Positions 9,592-18,630 of a DNA stretch of 64,000 bases are shown in pieces (the stretch's first letter is position 1; each line of letters begins with the position of its first letter). The notes beneath the pieces are model-generated. The model was not told where the DNA came from, searched no databases, and saw only the letters and a program-made list of their open reading frames with translations. Source of the DNA: DATAAP01 sp041690495 (GTDB lineage Bacteria > Pseudomonadota > Alphaproteobacteria > CACIAM-22H2); the NCBI GenBank assembly GCA_041690495.1, contig JAWLHE010000015.1:3101-67100 (forward strand), read 5' to 3'. The position numbers were made by a program, and so were the translations under genes.

Positions 9592-11223
9592 ATGTCCGAC
9601 ACCACCATCGACGTTCCCCGCGATCTCGCCCTGAAAGGCCGTGCCTGGCCGTTCGAGGAGGCGCGCAAGCTGCTCGCCCGCTTCGGCAACAAGGCGCCGG
9701 AGAAAGGCTACGTTCTGTTCGAGACCGGCTACGGTCCCTCGGGCCTGCCGCATATCGGCACGTTCGGCGAGGTCGTGCGCACGACCATGGTGCGCAACGC
9801 CTTTCGCGCCATGTCCGATATTCCTACGCGGCTGTTCGCGTTCTCCGACGACATGGACGGGCTGCGCAAGGTGCCGGACAACATCCCGAACCCGGAACTG
9901 ATCCGCCCGCATCTCGGCAAGCCGCTGACCTCGGTGCCAGACCCGTTCGGCACGCATGAGAGTTTCGGTCACCACAACAACGCGCGGCTGCGCGCCTTCC
10001 TCGATTCATTCGGCTTCGAGTACGAGTTCCAGTCGGCGACCGATATGTACAAATCGGGGCGCTTCGACCAGACCCTGCTCGAGGTGCTCGAGCATTACGA
10101 CGCAGTGATCAACGTGATCCTGCCGACGCTCGGGCCGGAGCGGCGCGCCACGTATTCGCCGTTCCTGCCGGTCAGCGAGCGCACCGGGATCGTCCTGCAG
10201 GTGCCGCTGGTCGCGCGCGACCCGAAGGCGGGGACGATCACCTACCGCGACGAGGACACCGGCAAGCTGGTCGAGGTGCCGGTCACCGGCGGCCGCTGCA
10301 AGCTGCAGTGGAAGGCCGACTGGGCGATGCGCTGGGTGGCGCTCGGTGTCGACTACGAGATGTCGGGCAAGGATCTGATCGATTCGGTCAAGCTGTCGAG
10401 CCAGATCTGCCGCGTGCTCGGCGGCCGCCCGCCCGAGGGCTTCACCTACGAGCTGTTCCTCGACGAGAAGGGCGAGAAGATCTCGAAGTCGAAGGGCAAC
10501 GGCCTGACAGTCGACGAGTGGCTGACCTACGGGCCGCCGGAGAGCCTGGCCCTGTTCATGTTCAACTCGCCGAAGAGCGCCAAGCGGCTGCACTTCGACG
10601 TGATCCCGCGCCAGGTCGACGACTATCTCGCCTTCCTGACGAAATTTCCGGAGCAGAAGCCGAATGAGGGCGATAACGCCCCGACCCGGCAGATCGACAA
10701 TCCGGTCTGGCACATCCATGCCGGGAAGCCGCCGGCGCCCGAGCCCGACGGATTGCCGTTCAACATCCTCCTGAACCTGGTCGGCGTCGCCAATACCGAG
10801 GACAAGGCGGTGCTGTGGGGCTTCATCTCGCGCTACGCACCCAAGGCAAGTCCGGCGAACAACCCGTTTCTCGACAAGCTGGTCGGCTACGCGATCAACT
10901 ATTTCCGCGACTACGTGAAGCCGACAAGGCGTTTCCGGCCGCCCACGGAGCAGGAGCGCGCGGCGCTCGAGGATCTGATCGCGATGCTCGAGAAGTTGCC
11001 GCCCGGTACTGACTCCGAGGCGATCCAGTTCGAGGTCTACGAGGTCGGCAAGCGGCACGGCTGGGCCAAGGACCTGCGCGGCTGGTTCAGGTCCTGCTAC
11101 GAGGTCCTGTTCGGCACCGAGCAGGGACCGCGGCTGGGCTCGTTCATCGCGCTCTACGGCGTGCCCGAGACGATCGCGCTCATCCGCAGGGCGCTCGCGG
11201 GCGAGCTTGCGAAGGCGGCCTAG
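9592..11223 (+). CDS. lysS: Lysyl-tRNA synthetase, class I
   Basis: A 543-residue class I lysyl-tRNA synthetase, the archaeal-type form (LysK) that is also the usual one in Alphaproteobacteria. It charges tRNA-Lys in the cytoplasm. The HIGH signature appears as PHIGTFGE near residue 53, and the KMSKS signature as KISKSKGN near residue 296, both in the spacing expected for the class I Rossmann core. The remaining C-terminal 230 residues match the helical anticodon-binding part in length. It begins 33 bases after the LysR stop, and 44 bases separate it from the GFA-like gene. No class II LysRS was seen in this window. Confidence 0.95.
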   Translation: MSDTTIDVPRDLALKGRAWPFEEARKLLARFGNKAPEKGYVLFETGYGPSGLPHIGTFGEVVRTTMVRNAFRAMSDIPTRLFAFSDDMDGLRKVPDNIPNPELIRPHLGKPLTSVPDPFGTHESFGHHNNARLRAFLDSFGFEYEFQSATDMYKSGRFDQTLLEVLEHYDAVINVILPTLGPERRATYSPFLPVSERTGIVLQVPLVARDPKAGTITYRDEDTGKLVEVPVTGGRCKLQWKADWAMRWVALGVDYEMSGKDLIDSVKLSSQICRVLGGRPPEGFTYELFLDEKGEKISKSKGNGLTVDEWLTYGPPESLALFMFNSPKSAKRLHFDVIPRQVDDYLAFLTKFPEQKPNEGDNAPTRQIDNPVWHIHAGKPPAPEPDGLPFNILLNLVGVANTEDKAVLWGFISRYAPKASPANNPFLDKLVGYAINYFRDYVKPTRRFRPPTEQERAALEDLIAMLEKLPPGTDSEAIQFEVYEVGKRHGWAKDLRGWFRSCYEVLFGTEQGPRLGSFIALYGVPETIALIRRALAGELAKAA

Positions 11224-11267
11224 GCCACGTCTATACTCTCCTCACCGCTACGGTGCGGAGGAGACGG

Positions 11268-11627
11268 ATGCCTGAAGCGAAGATTTACACGGGCGGCTGC
11301 CACTGCGGCACGGTCCGCTACGAGGCGCAGGCCGACCTGAGCAACGTGATCTCCTGCAACTGCTCGATCTGCAGCAGGAAAGGTTCGCTGCTTACATTCG
11401 TGCCGCGCGAGCAGTTCAAGCTCCTGTCCGGCGCGGACGAGCAGACCGACTACCAGTTCGGCAAGAAGATCATCCACCACATGTTCTGCAAGACATGCGG
11501 CATCGGGTCTTACGCGCTGGGCGAGATGCCCGACGGAACGAAGATGGCGGCGCTCAACGTCCGCTGCCTCGACGGAGTTGACGTCGCATCGCTCAAGCCG
11601 CAAGCCTTCGACGGCGCCAGTCTCTAG
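11268..11627 (+). CDS. GFA / CENP-V family zinc protein
   Basis: A 119-residue protein of the glutathione-dependent formaldehyde-activating enzyme (GFA) family. The start ATG 11268 has GGAGGAG just upstream. Cysteines for two zinc sites are all present: GGCHCGTVRY near residue 8, CNCSIC near residue 30 and FCKTCGI near residue 80. Members of this family bind two zincs; a few bind glutathione and formaldehyde, but the catalytic role is disputed and most are of unknown function. It follows lysS by 44 bases and may share its transcript. Convergent with the aminotransferase gene. Confidence 0.88.
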   Translation: MPEAKIYTGGCHCGTVRYEAQADLSNVISCNCSICSRKGSLLTFVPREQFKLLSGADEQTDYQFGKKIIHHMFCKTCGIGSYALGEMPDGTKMAALNVRCLDGVDVASLKPQAFDGASL

Positions 11628-11634
11628 CGGGTGC

Positions 11635-12486
11635 TCACTTCGGCCGCGTCGCGGTCTTCGCCCATTCGAAATAGAGGTCGCGCGCCCTGGTCGTGATCGG
11701 CCCGGGCTGGAGGTCGCGCGCCTCGATGCGCGTGCAGGGCATTACCTTGGCGTAGTTGCCGGTCGAGAAGATCTCGTCGGCCGACAGCACTTCGGCGAAG
11801 GTGAGCGTTCGTTCCACGACCTCGATGCCGGACTCGCGCAGCAGGGTCACGACGCGCTGGCGCGTGATGCCGTTGAGGAAGGTGCGGTTCGGCACCGGGG
11901 TGTGCACGACGCCGTCCTTGGCGATGAACAGGTTCGCCGCCGCGAACTCCGCGACGTTGCCGTTGAGATCGAGCACGACCGCCGTTCCGAAGCCGCGCGC
12001 CTCGGCATCGGCGCTGATGCGGCCGACATGGACATAGAGGCCCGAGACCTTCGCCTCGGTCGGCGCCGTTTCCGGGCTCGGCCGGCGCAACGGCGACAGG
12101 CAGGCGCTGAACCCTTTGAATTCCGGCAGCGGGGCCGCCTCGAGCGTCAGCGCGAAGCGCGTCGTCGCCGGATCGGGCGCCAGCCAGCCGTGCGACGCAT
12201 GGAACAGGGGCCGGATGTAGAGCTCCGCATCCGCCGGGAACCGTGCGATGCCGTCCCAGACCAGGCGCACGATTTCGGCGGCGCCAAGCTGCGGCTTGAG
12301 CCCGATCAGCTCGGCCGAGCGGATCGCCCGCGCGCAATGCCGGTCGAGATCGGGTGCCGTGCCGCGAAAGGCGCGCGCGCCGTCGAACGCGACAGAGGAC
12401 AGCCATGTCGCGTGATCGGTGGCGCCCATCAGCGGCGGGTTGCCTTCATGCCAGGTTCCGTCGATCCAGGTGAGGGCTTCGACCAT
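11635..12486 (-). CDS. Class IV (branched-chain amino acid type) aminotransferase
   Basis: A 283-residue PLP enzyme of fold type IV. The probable PLP lysine is in AKVSGLYVHVG near residue 145, the PLP-contacting glutamate in NVAEFAAANLF near residue 180, and the phosphate-binding turn in LNGITRQRVV near residue 207. Overall layout matches branched-chain aminotransferases (IlvE), although the usual KxSGNY is KVSGLY here, and D-amino-acid or aminodeoxychorismate-type activity cannot be excluded. It would act in the last step of Val/Leu/Ile synthesis or in their breakdown. Convergent with the GFA-like gene, 7 bases apart. Confidence 0.85.
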   Translation of the reverse strand: MVEALTWIDGTWHEGNPPLMGATDHATWLSSVAFDGARAFRGTAPDLDRHCARAIRSAELIGLKPQLGAAEIVRLVWDGIARFPADAELYIRPLFHASHGWLAPDPATTRFALTLEAAPLPEFKGFSACLSPLRRPSPETAPTEAKVSGLYVHVGRISADAEARGFGTAVVLDLNGNVAEFAAANLFIAKDGVVHTPVPNRTFLNGITRQRVVTLLRESGIEVVERTLTFAEVLSADEIFSTGNYAKVMPCTRIEARDLQPGPITTRARDLYFEWAKTATRPK

Positions 12487-12527
12487 GATGCTCAGAATAG
12501 ACGGGTGCGCCGCGTTCGGGGAGCGGC

Positions 12528-13163
12528 TTACTGACTCGCCCAGACGATGCGGTGGACGAAGGCGACGCTTTCGATCGGCAGGCTGCGCTCCGGCGAGTTG
12601 CCGCTCAGCGCGGCGAGATCGAGCTTCTTCGCGCCGCGCCGCCTCAGCGCCTTGACCATGAGTTCGCCGTCGCCGGTCTTGACGACCACGCGATCGCCCT
12701 TGCGCAGGCTCGCTTCGGGCGAAACGATGACCGTATCGCCGTCGCGATAGACCGGTTCGAGGCTCTCGCCCGCGATCTCCAGCGCATAGGCGTGCGGGTC
12801 GGCGATGTCGGGAAATATCAGCTCGTCCCAGGCCGAGCCGGCGGGGTGTCCGGCCCCGTCAAAATTGCCCCTGCCGCCCGCCTCGCCATAGGCAATCACG
12901 GGAATCCGCCGCACGGGGCCGGCCATGCCCTGCGCCTTGCCGATATGGGCAACGAACTCGTTCAGCGTGGAGCCGGTCGCCTCGAGGATCTTGGCGATGC
13001 TCTCCGTCGACGGCCAGCGCGGCCGCCCGTCGCGGGCAACGCGCTTGCTCTTGTTGAAGGTCGTCGGATCGAGGCCGGCCCGCCGCGCGAGGCCGGAGGG
13101 CGAAAGAGAATGTTCGGCGGCGAGCTGGTCGATCGCCTGCCAGACGTCTTGATGTCGGAGCAT
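12528..13163 (-). CDS. XRE/S24 (LexA/CI-like) transcriptional regulator
   Basis: A 211-residue protein with an N-terminal helix-turn-helix (about residues 12-60, LSPSGLARRAGLDPTTFNKS) and a C-terminal S24 peptidase domain (from about residue 95). The catalytic serine is in IAGESLEPVY and the general-base lysine in GELMVKALRR, in the order and spacing of LexA and phage CI. No phage genes are nearby, and the same domain pairing is common as a chromosomal regulator in Alphaproteobacteria, so a resident stress regulator is more likely than a prophage repressor. It lies 41 bases upstream of the aminotransferase gene on the same strand. Confidence 0.87.
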   Translation of the reverse strand: MLRHQDVWQAIDQLAAEHSLSPSGLARRAGLDPTTFNKSKRVARDGRPRWPSTESIAKILEATGSTLNEFVAHIGKAQGMAGPVRRIPVIAYGEAGGRGNFDGAGHPAGSAWDELIFPDIADPHAYALEIAGESLEPVYRDGDTVIVSPEASLRKGDRVVVKTGDGELMVKALRRRGAKKLDLAALSGNSPERSLPIESVAFVHRIVWASQ

Positions 13164-13324
13164 CTGAGGATTTTTTCACAAGGCCCGCGCGCACGCATCA
13201 GGATTCTGGCCATGCATGCCGGATTATTCCCGAAGCGAGGCGAAAAATCCTGTGCGTTCAAGCGGGTCGTCAGCGGGGGCATGGCGCCGCCCGATATCTT
13301 CAGGTTGCAATCGTCAGACTGGCA

Positions 13325-14074
13325 TTACAGCAGCGACGGCTTGTCGAAATCGAGTTCGCCATTCAGCTCGGCACGGTGGCACAGGCCCATGAAGTCGAAG
13401 ATCGTCAGCTGTCCGCGGTCGAGCCGCGCCAGCCCGTCGTCGTTCAGGATCCGCAGCATGCGGCTGACATGCACGGTGCTGAGCCCGAGCGCGTCGGCGA
13501 GATGCTCCTGGGTCAGCGGCAGCACGCATGTGCTGTCCGCGCACAGCCGGCGCTGGCGCATGCGCGTGTACAGCTCCGCGAGCAGGTAGGCGACGCGGGA
13601 TTCGGCGCTGCGCCGGCCGATCGTCGCGAGATGGACTTCCATCAGCGCCGCCTCGGCCGCTGCCATGCGCGCGATCTCCAGGCCGAGCCGGGGGTGCCGG
13701 TCGAACAGCGATTCCATCGCGTCGCATGCGAAGCTGCACAGGGCCGCATCGGTCAGCGTCTGTACGGTAAAGGCAACGCGGCCCGTCAGTGGCGCCTGCA
13801 CCGCAATCAGATCGCCCGGCAGACAGAAATGGAAGATCTGTCGCCCGCCGTTCACGGTCGCAAAGCGGAAGGCCCAGCCTTCGAACAGCGTGTAGAACGC
13901 CACCGGCTTCATCTCGCGGCGGATGATCGTCCGGCCCGCCGGCACGGTGATGTGATCGCGCTTGAACTCCTTGACGGCGGCGAGTTCGGCCGGGGAGATC
14001 GCCTTGAAGATATCGCTGCGTCGCCACGGGCAGGCGTCGCACGCTACAAATCCGTTGCGCTTGTCCTGCAGCAT
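13325..14074 (-). CDS. Crp/Fnr-family transcriptional regulator
   Basis: A 249-residue regulator. ATG 14074 is preferred because it is preceded by CCGAGGAATTG, a good ribosome-binding site, while the longer frame upstream has no family features. A cyclic-nucleotide-binding-like beta-roll (about residues 30-145) is followed by a winged helix with LTQEHLADALGLSTVHVSRM near residue 190, the recognition helix of this family. The N terminus has only two cysteines (ACDACPW) and a third pair lies in the middle (LCADSTC), so an FNR-type 4Fe-4S cluster is not obvious. It is divergent from DUF952-pyrD with 254 bases between. Signal and targets unknown. Confidence 0.9.
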   Translation of the reverse strand: MLQDKRNGFVACDACPWRRSDIFKAISPAELAAVKEFKRDHITVPAGRTIIRREMKPVAFYTLFEGWAFRFATVNGGRQIFHFCLPGDLIAVQAPLTGRVAFTVQTLTDAALCSFACDAMESLFDRHPRLGLEIARMAAAEAALMEVHLATIGRRSAESRVAYLLAELYTRMRQRRLCADSTCVLPLTQEHLADALGLSTVHVSRMLRILNDDGLARLDRGQLTIFDFMGLCHRAELNGELDFDKPSLL

Positions 14075-14328
14075 CAATTCCTCGGACTGGTCAGGGCACG
14101 GAAACGACAACAATCCAAACGGGTGGTCAATGAAACTCGCTTGCTCGATGTTAACAACCGGCGATAGCCCATTCCGAATCCGGTCGGGGCGACCGTTGCG
14201 GACCATTTTCCTAGAGCGCCCACCGCCACCTGCTCTGATTACTCTCGGCGCGCGGCGTCATCTGTGTGCTTTATCATAGCGGCGCGCGCCATTGTCCGAC
14301 TCGAACCGGCTCCCGTACTCTGCCGACC

Positions 14329-14682
14329 ATGAACGCGCCACCTATCTATCACATCTGCAAACGGGCCGAGTGGGATGCAGCCCGTCGCGGCGGAAGCTAT
14401 TCCGGCTCGTCGCAGGATGCGGCCGACGGCTTCATTCATTTCTCGACCGCGGCGCAGATCGCCGCAAGCGCGGCGAAGCATCGCGCCGGCCAGGGCGATC
14501 TCGTCATCCTCGAGGTCGACGCGGCGGCCTTGGGCACGGCGCTGCGCTGGGAGAAGTCTCGCGGCGGGCAGCTTTTCCCGCATCTGTATGGCGCGTTGCC
14601 GGCCGGTGCCGTGCGGCGCGCGGCACCGCTCCCGCTCGGGCCGGACGGCCGTCACGTCTTTCCGTGGGGCCTGGATGGTTGA
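14329..14682 (+). CDS. DUF952 family protein
   Basis: A 117-residue protein starting MNAPPIYHICKRAEW, the typical opening of DUF952 proteins, followed by DGFIHFSTAAQI and LRWEKSRGGQLFPHLYG, both family hallmarks. The fold resembles ADP-ribosyltransferases, but no activity is established. It overlaps pyrD by 8 bases (the pyrD ATG lies inside its last codons), so the two are translationally coupled; DUF952 next to pyrD is a recurrent arrangement in Alphaproteobacteria as I recall it, which hints at a link to nucleotide metabolism but does not prove one. Confidence 0.85.
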   Translation: MNAPPIYHICKRAEWDAARRGGSYSGSSQDAADGFIHFSTAAQIAASAAKHRAGQGDLVILEVDAAALGTALRWEKSRGGQLFPHLYGALPAGAVRRAAPLPLGPDGRHVFPWGLDG

Positions 14683-15733
14683 CTGGTATCGCCTGATCTC
14701 GCCGGCGCTGCAGACGATCGATCCCGAAACCGCCCACGGCCTTGCGATCCGCGCGCTCAGGGCCGGCCTGGTGCCGCGGCCGAAGCGCGTGGACGATCCC
14801 GTCCTGGCGCAACGCTTGTGGGGCCTCGATTTCCCCAATCCGGTCGGTTTGGCCGCGGGGTTCGACAAGCACGCCGAAGCGCCGGACGCGCTGCTGGCGC
14901 AGGGCTTCGGCTTCGTCGAGCTGGGCGGCGTAACGCCGCGGCCGCAGCCAGGCAATCCGCGCCCGCGGTTGTTCCGCCTGACCGAGGACGGCGCCGTCAT
15001 CAACCGCATGGGGTTCAACAGCATTGGCCTCGAGGTCGTGCGCGCGCGTCTCGCCGCGCGCGCACGGCGCGGCATCGTCGGCGTCAATCTCGGCAAGAAC
15101 AAGGACACTGCCGACGCCGCCGCGGACTATGTGGCCGGCGCCACGGCCCTGGCGCCGCACGCCGATTTCCTGGTCATCAACGTCTCCTCGCCCAACACGC
15201 CCGGCCTGCGCGCGCTGCAGAGCCGCGACGCGCTGCGCGGCCTGGTCGCCCGCACGCAGCAGGCAGTGGCGTCGGCCAGCCCTTCCGGTGCCCCGCCGCT
15301 GCTGCTCAAGATCGCTCCCGACCTGACCGAGGAGGACCGCCGCGACATCGCCGGCGTCGTGATCGAGACCGGAATAGACGGCCTGGTCGTCTCGAACACG
15401 ACCATTGCCCGCCCCGCGACCCTGCGCAGCCCGCACCGCAACGAAACCGGCGGTCTTTCCGGCCGGCCGCTGTTCGAGCCCTCGACCGCGCTGCTCGCCG
15501 AGATGTACCGGCTGACGGGGGGACGGGTGACGCTGGTCGGCGTCGGCGGGATCGCCAGCGGGGCGGACGCCTACCGCAAGATCCGCGCCGGAGCCTCGCT
15601 GGTCCAACTCTATACGGCGCTCGTCTACCAGGGCCCGGGCCTCGTCGCGGTGCTGCTGCGCGATCTCGCGGCGTTGCTGCGCGCGGACGGTTTCGGCAGC
15701 GTGGCCGACGCGGTCGGCGCCGACCATCGCTGA
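14675..15733 (+). CDS. pyrD: Dihydroorotate dehydrogenase (quinone), class 2
   Basis: A 352-residue membrane-associated flavoenzyme that oxidises dihydroorotate to orotate in pyrimidine synthesis, passing electrons to quinone. The N-terminal helix (MVDWYRLISPALQTIDPETA) is the class 2 membrane-docking extension. FMN and substrate segments are clear: GLAAGFDKHAE, FVELGGVTPRPQPGN, NRMGFN, and INVSSPNTPGLR containing the class 2 catalytic serine. The C terminus carries the phosphate-binding VGVGGIASGADA and LVQLYTALVYQGP. Start ATG 14675 overlaps the DUF952 stop. Confidence 0.96.
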   Translation: MVDWYRLISPALQTIDPETAHGLAIRALRAGLVPRPKRVDDPVLAQRLWGLDFPNPVGLAAGFDKHAEAPDALLAQGFGFVELGGVTPRPQPGNPRPRLFRLTEDGAVINRMGFNSIGLEVVRARLAARARRGIVGVNLGKNKDTADAAADYVAGATALAPHADFLVINVSSPNTPGLRALQSRDALRGLVARTQQAVASASPSGAPPLLLKIAPDLTEEDRRDIAGVVIETGIDGLVVSNTTIARPATLRSPHRNETGGLSGRPLFEPSTALLAEMYRLTGGRVTLVGVGGIASGADAYRKIRAGASLVQLYTALVYQGPGLVAVLLRDLAALLRADGFGSVADAVGADHR

Positions 15734-15810
15734 GCCGCTTACCGCCGGTTAACCATGCGTCAAGACCGTACGGCTACGATCCGGCCGCAGATTCCGGAGT
15801 CCTGCCGCCC

Positions 15811-17067
15811 ATGCCGATCCTCAACCACGTCGTGATCGCGGTGTCCTACACGCTGGTCGCCGGCGCCCTTGCCGCGACCCTGCCGCATCACTTCCCGCAG
15901 GTCGGCGCGAACCTGGCGCTGCAGATCGGCATGGCCTTCCTGTTCGTCTGCTTCTTTGCGCATTTCGTGCTGTCGCGGCTTGCCCACGACCGCGCCGTCG
16001 CCGCCGACATCGCCGCGCTTCAGGCGGGCTACGGAGAGACGCGGGCCGAGCTGGTGCGCGCCCGCGAGGAGGCGCGCCGGGTATACGACTCGATCCAGAC
16101 GGCGCTGCTGGCGCGTCAGGGCCATTCGGCCGACCTCGAGGCGGTGATGACCGAGGTGCGCGTCCTGCACGATCTGGTGGATCAGCTCTCCGCCGGCCGC
16201 CCCGCGGCGGCCCGCCGCCCGGCGGCCGAGCCGGCAAGCCCTGCCAGGATGCCGCAGGCGCGCCCCACCGGCCTGCCGCTGCCGCGGACCCTGCCGGCGC
16301 TCAACGAAGCGGAGATTCTGGACATCGTGCGCGAGGGCCTGCGCAACAACCGTGTCGAGCTGTTCGTGCAGCCGATCGTCAGCCTGCCGCAGCGCAAGCA
16401 CCGGCACTACGAATGCTATACGCGCATCCGCGGCGCCGACGACACCCTGATCACGCCGGAGCAGTATATCGCGATCGCCGAGCGCGAGGGCCTGATCGGC
16501 GCAATCGACAACATGCTGCTGTTCCGCAGCCTGCAGCTCGTCCGGCGCATCCAGAAGCGCGATACCGTGGGCCTGTTCCTCAACATCTCCGAGCACACGC
16601 TCGCGGATGCCGACTTCTTCCGCGAGTTCGTCGCCTTCCTGTCGGCGAACCGCGACTTCGCGCCGCGCCTGGTGTTCGAGTTCGCGCAGGCGCATGTCGA
16701 GCGCCACGGCGAGGCGGTGATGCTGGAGCTCGAGCGGCTGGCCCGGCTCGGCTTCCGCTTCTCGATGGACCAGGTCACGCACCTCAATTTCGATCTCGAC
16801 GAGCTCGGCGCGCGGCATTTCCGCTTCCTCAAGCTCGAGGCCGGCAAGCTCATCGAGCAGATCCGCTCGGAGACGCACCGGCTCGACATGCGCGCCTTCA
16901 AGCGCTCGCTCGACCGCAACGGCATCGACCTCATCGTCGAGAAGATCGAGACCGAGCCGATGGTGCTCGAGCTGCTCGATCTGCCGATCGATTACGGGCA
17001 GGGCTACCTGTTCGGCGAGCCGCGCCTCGCCAAGGACGGGGCGGGGACCTCGACCAACGCCGCCTGA
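15811..17067 (+). CDS. TipF-like membrane protein with degenerate EAL domain
   Basis: A 418-residue protein with two hydrophobic segments (about 5-25 and 32-50), a coiled coil (about 60-130), a Pro/Ala linker and an EAL domain (about 168-405). Relative to active phosphodiesterases the EAL box reads ECYTR, the DDFG loop reads MDQVTH, so the second metal aspartate is lost, while the Asn (FLNIS), Lys (FLKLEAG), Glu (EKIETEP) and QGYLFGEP are kept. Catalysis is therefore doubtful, but c-di-GMP binding is possible. The TM, coiled coil, degenerate EAL architecture is that of Caulobacter TipF, a c-di-GMP receptor for flagellar placement; assignment here is by architecture only. No flagellar genes are in the window. 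Confidence 0.8.
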   Translation: MPILNHVVIAVSYTLVAGALAATLPHHFPQVGANLALQIGMAFLFVCFFAHFVLSRLAHDRAVAADIAALQAGYGETRAELVRAREEARRVYDSIQTALLARQGHSADLEAVMTEVRVLHDLVDQLSAGRPAAARRPAAEPASPARMPQARPTGLPLPRTLPALNEAEILDIVREGLRNNRVELFVQPIVSLPQRKHRHYECYTRIRGADDTLITPEQYIAIAEREGLIGAIDNMLLFRSLQLVRRIQKRDTVGLFLNISEHTLADADFFREFVAFLSANRDFAPRLVFEFAQAHVERHGEAVMLELERLARLGFRFSMDQVTHLNFDLDELGARHFRFLKLEAGKLIEQIRSETHRLDMRAFKRSLDRNGIDLIVEKIETEPMVLELLDLPIDYGQGYLFGEPRLAKDGAGTSTNAA

Positions 17068-17098
17068 GCCTCGCAGGGCTTCCATCGGCGGCGCGATC

Positions 17099-18022
17099 GT
17101 GACAGAAAGCGCCGCCATGATGCCACCCGACTCCTCCGGCCGCGCCGCTGCGCCGCCGATCATCGACGGCCTGCGCGAGGTCGCCGACCGCCACGACGCC
17201 TACATTCTCGACCTGTGGGGCTGCGTTCATAACGGCGTGACGCCGTTTCCCGGCGTCATCGACGCCCTGCAGCACCTGAAGCGGGCGGGCAAGCGCGTGC
17301 TGCTGCTGTCGAACGCGCCGCGCCGCGCCTCCGTCGTCGTCGACCAGTTGCGGCGCGTGTTCGGGATTGGGCCGGACCTGTACCATGCCGTGCTCACCTC
17401 CGGCGAGGTCGCCTGGCAGGCGCTGTCGCGCCGCGACGATCCGCAGCACGCGAAGCTCGGGCACAACGTCCTGCATGTCGGGCCGGAGCGCGATCTCGGC
17501 ATGTTCGAGGGCAACGGCCTCATGCGCGTCGCCGACGTAGCGAGCGCCGACTTCCTGCTGGCGACCGGGCCGAACGACGATCGCGACGACGTCGCGGCGC
17601 ACGAGGCGGTGCTCCAGGCCGCACGCGAGCGCAACCTGCCGCTGGTCTGCGCCAATCCGGATCTCGAAGTGCTGCGCGGCGAGACGCGCCTGGTCTGCGC
17701 CGGCGCCATCGCGCAGCGCTACGAGGCGCTCGGCGGCGAGGTGATCTATCACGGCAAGCCGCACGAAGTGACCTATCGCGTCGCCTTCGACGTGCTCGGC
17801 AACCCGGCGCGCGATCGCGTGCTGTGCGTCGGCGACGGCCTGCGCACCGACATCACCGGTGCCGCGAACGCCGGCCTGCACAGCGCCTTCATCCCGGGCG
17901 GCATCCATGACAGGGATCTCGGCATCCGCATGGGGGAAGCCCCCGATCCGGCGCGCGTCGCCGCCCTGCTCGCCGAATTCGGCGTGAGCGCGACCTACAT
18001 CCTTCCTTCACTTCGGTGGTGA
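17099..18022 (+). CDS. HAD-superfamily IIA hydrolase (TIGR01459-type)
   Basis: A 307-residue HAD phosphatase of the NagD-like subclass IIA, matching in length and motifs the TIGR01459 group common in Alphaproteobacteria. Motif I is ILDLWGCVHNG near residue 38, with the first Asp as nucleophile and the second position Trp instead of the usual Asp; motif II is LLLSNAPRR; motif III/IV is CVGDGLRTDITGAANAG near residue 240. The start is GTG 17099; ATG 17117 is a possible alternative. It follows the EAL gene by 31 bases. Substrate unknown; relatives dephosphorylate small sugar or nucleotide phosphates. Confidence 0.88.
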   Translation: MTESAAMMPPDSSGRAAAPPIIDGLREVADRHDAYILDLWGCVHNGVTPFPGVIDALQHLKRAGKRVLLLSNAPRRASVVVDQLRRVFGIGPDLYHAVLTSGEVAWQALSRRDDPQHAKLGHNVLHVGPERDLGMFEGNGLMRVADVASADFLLATGPNDDRDDVAAHEAVLQAARERNLPLVCANPDLEVLRGETRLVCAGAIAQRYEALGGEVIYHGKPHEVTYRVAFDVLGNPARDRVLCVGDGLRTDITGAANAGLHSAFIPGGIHDRDLGIRMGEAPDPARVAALLAEFGVSATYILPSLRW

Positions 18023-18074
18023 TGGTTTGATCCGGCAGTGTGGCGGAAGGGCAGGGCACTGATTGGACCTTCAG

Positions 18075-18422
18075 ATGAATAGGCCGGAATTGCGCCGGGC
18101 CCTCAGTGCGGTGCTTGGCCTGGCATTGATTTTGGAGGCGTGTGCTACGCGCGATCCAACCGCAAATATCGGTGCAGAGGAGGCGGTGCAGATCGCAAAT
18201 CGTCTGCTCGAATCGAGGAGGCGAGGCGGCATATCGCCCTCTCGAGTGGATCTGATTTCCACACCGGATAACTCTTGCCTAGTTGAGGAGGTAAAGCGTG
18301 CTCTGGCTGACAGGCGCTACTACCTCGTCATATACGAAGTGCCGAATGTCGTTTTCGGCAGCACGATCTGCGTCTTCGTGGATGCCAAAGGCGGAACGGT
18401 GATCGAGTCCGGAGAATTCTAG
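18075..18422 (+). CDS. Small putative lipoprotein of unknown function
   Basis: A 115-residue protein with a signal sequence ending in a lipobox-like LEAC (about residue 24), so it is probably lipidated and membrane anchored; the sequence after it has no motif that I recognise. Start could be ATG 18075 or TTG 18063. Its codon use is less GC-biased than that of the neighbours (for example runs such as CTTGCCTAGTTGAGG), which may mean recent acquisition or weak selection. It stands alone between the HAD gene and a palindromic repeat. Confidence 0.6.
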   Translation: MNRPELRRALSAVLGLALILEACATRDPTANIGAEEAVQIANRLLESRRRGGISPSRVDLISTPDNSCLVEEVKRALADRRYYLVIYEVPNVVFGSTICVFVDAKGGTVIESGEF

Positions 18423-18444
18423 GTCGCTCTTGCTTCTCAAAGAA

Positions 18445-18553
18445 TTGTCGTCCCCGGGCTTGACCCGGGGACCCACCACGATCTCTCGACGAGAAACGGT
18501 ATTACGCGCGGAAGTGCGGAACTGGGTCCTCGGGTCAAGCCCGAGGACAACAG
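18445..18553. repeat. Palindromic intergenic repeat, copy 1
   Basis: Two inverted arms of about 30 bases (18446-18476 and 18523-18552) with the cores CGGGCTTGACCCGGG and CTCGGGTCAAGCCCGAG face each other across 46 bases. The same core occurs at 33252-33562 and 37504-37571. The arms can fold into a long hairpin. This is a dispersed, non-coding element of the kind often seen between genes in Alphaproteobacteria. Apart from this element and the lipoprotein gene's end, 18423-18630 holds nothing that I recognise. Confidence 0.85.
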
Positions 18554-18630
18554 TTTACGGAAGTTCGGGGCTCCAGCGAGAAAGTGCATGCGCCGTCCGG
18601 CAACACCGCCGGGCGGGCTGAAGCCTGCCG

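Noticed and set aside
12528..13163. Prophage repressor
   Set aside because: The S24/XRE protein stands among metabolic genes and no phage structural, integrase or lysis gene is nearby.
14239..15727. Long minus-strand frames opposite DUF952-pyrD
   Set aside because: Shadows; the plus strand carries the recognised families.
18075..18422. Toxin or bacteriocin identity for the small lipoprotein
   Set aside because: Only a signal peptide and lipobox are visible; nothing supports a toxin.
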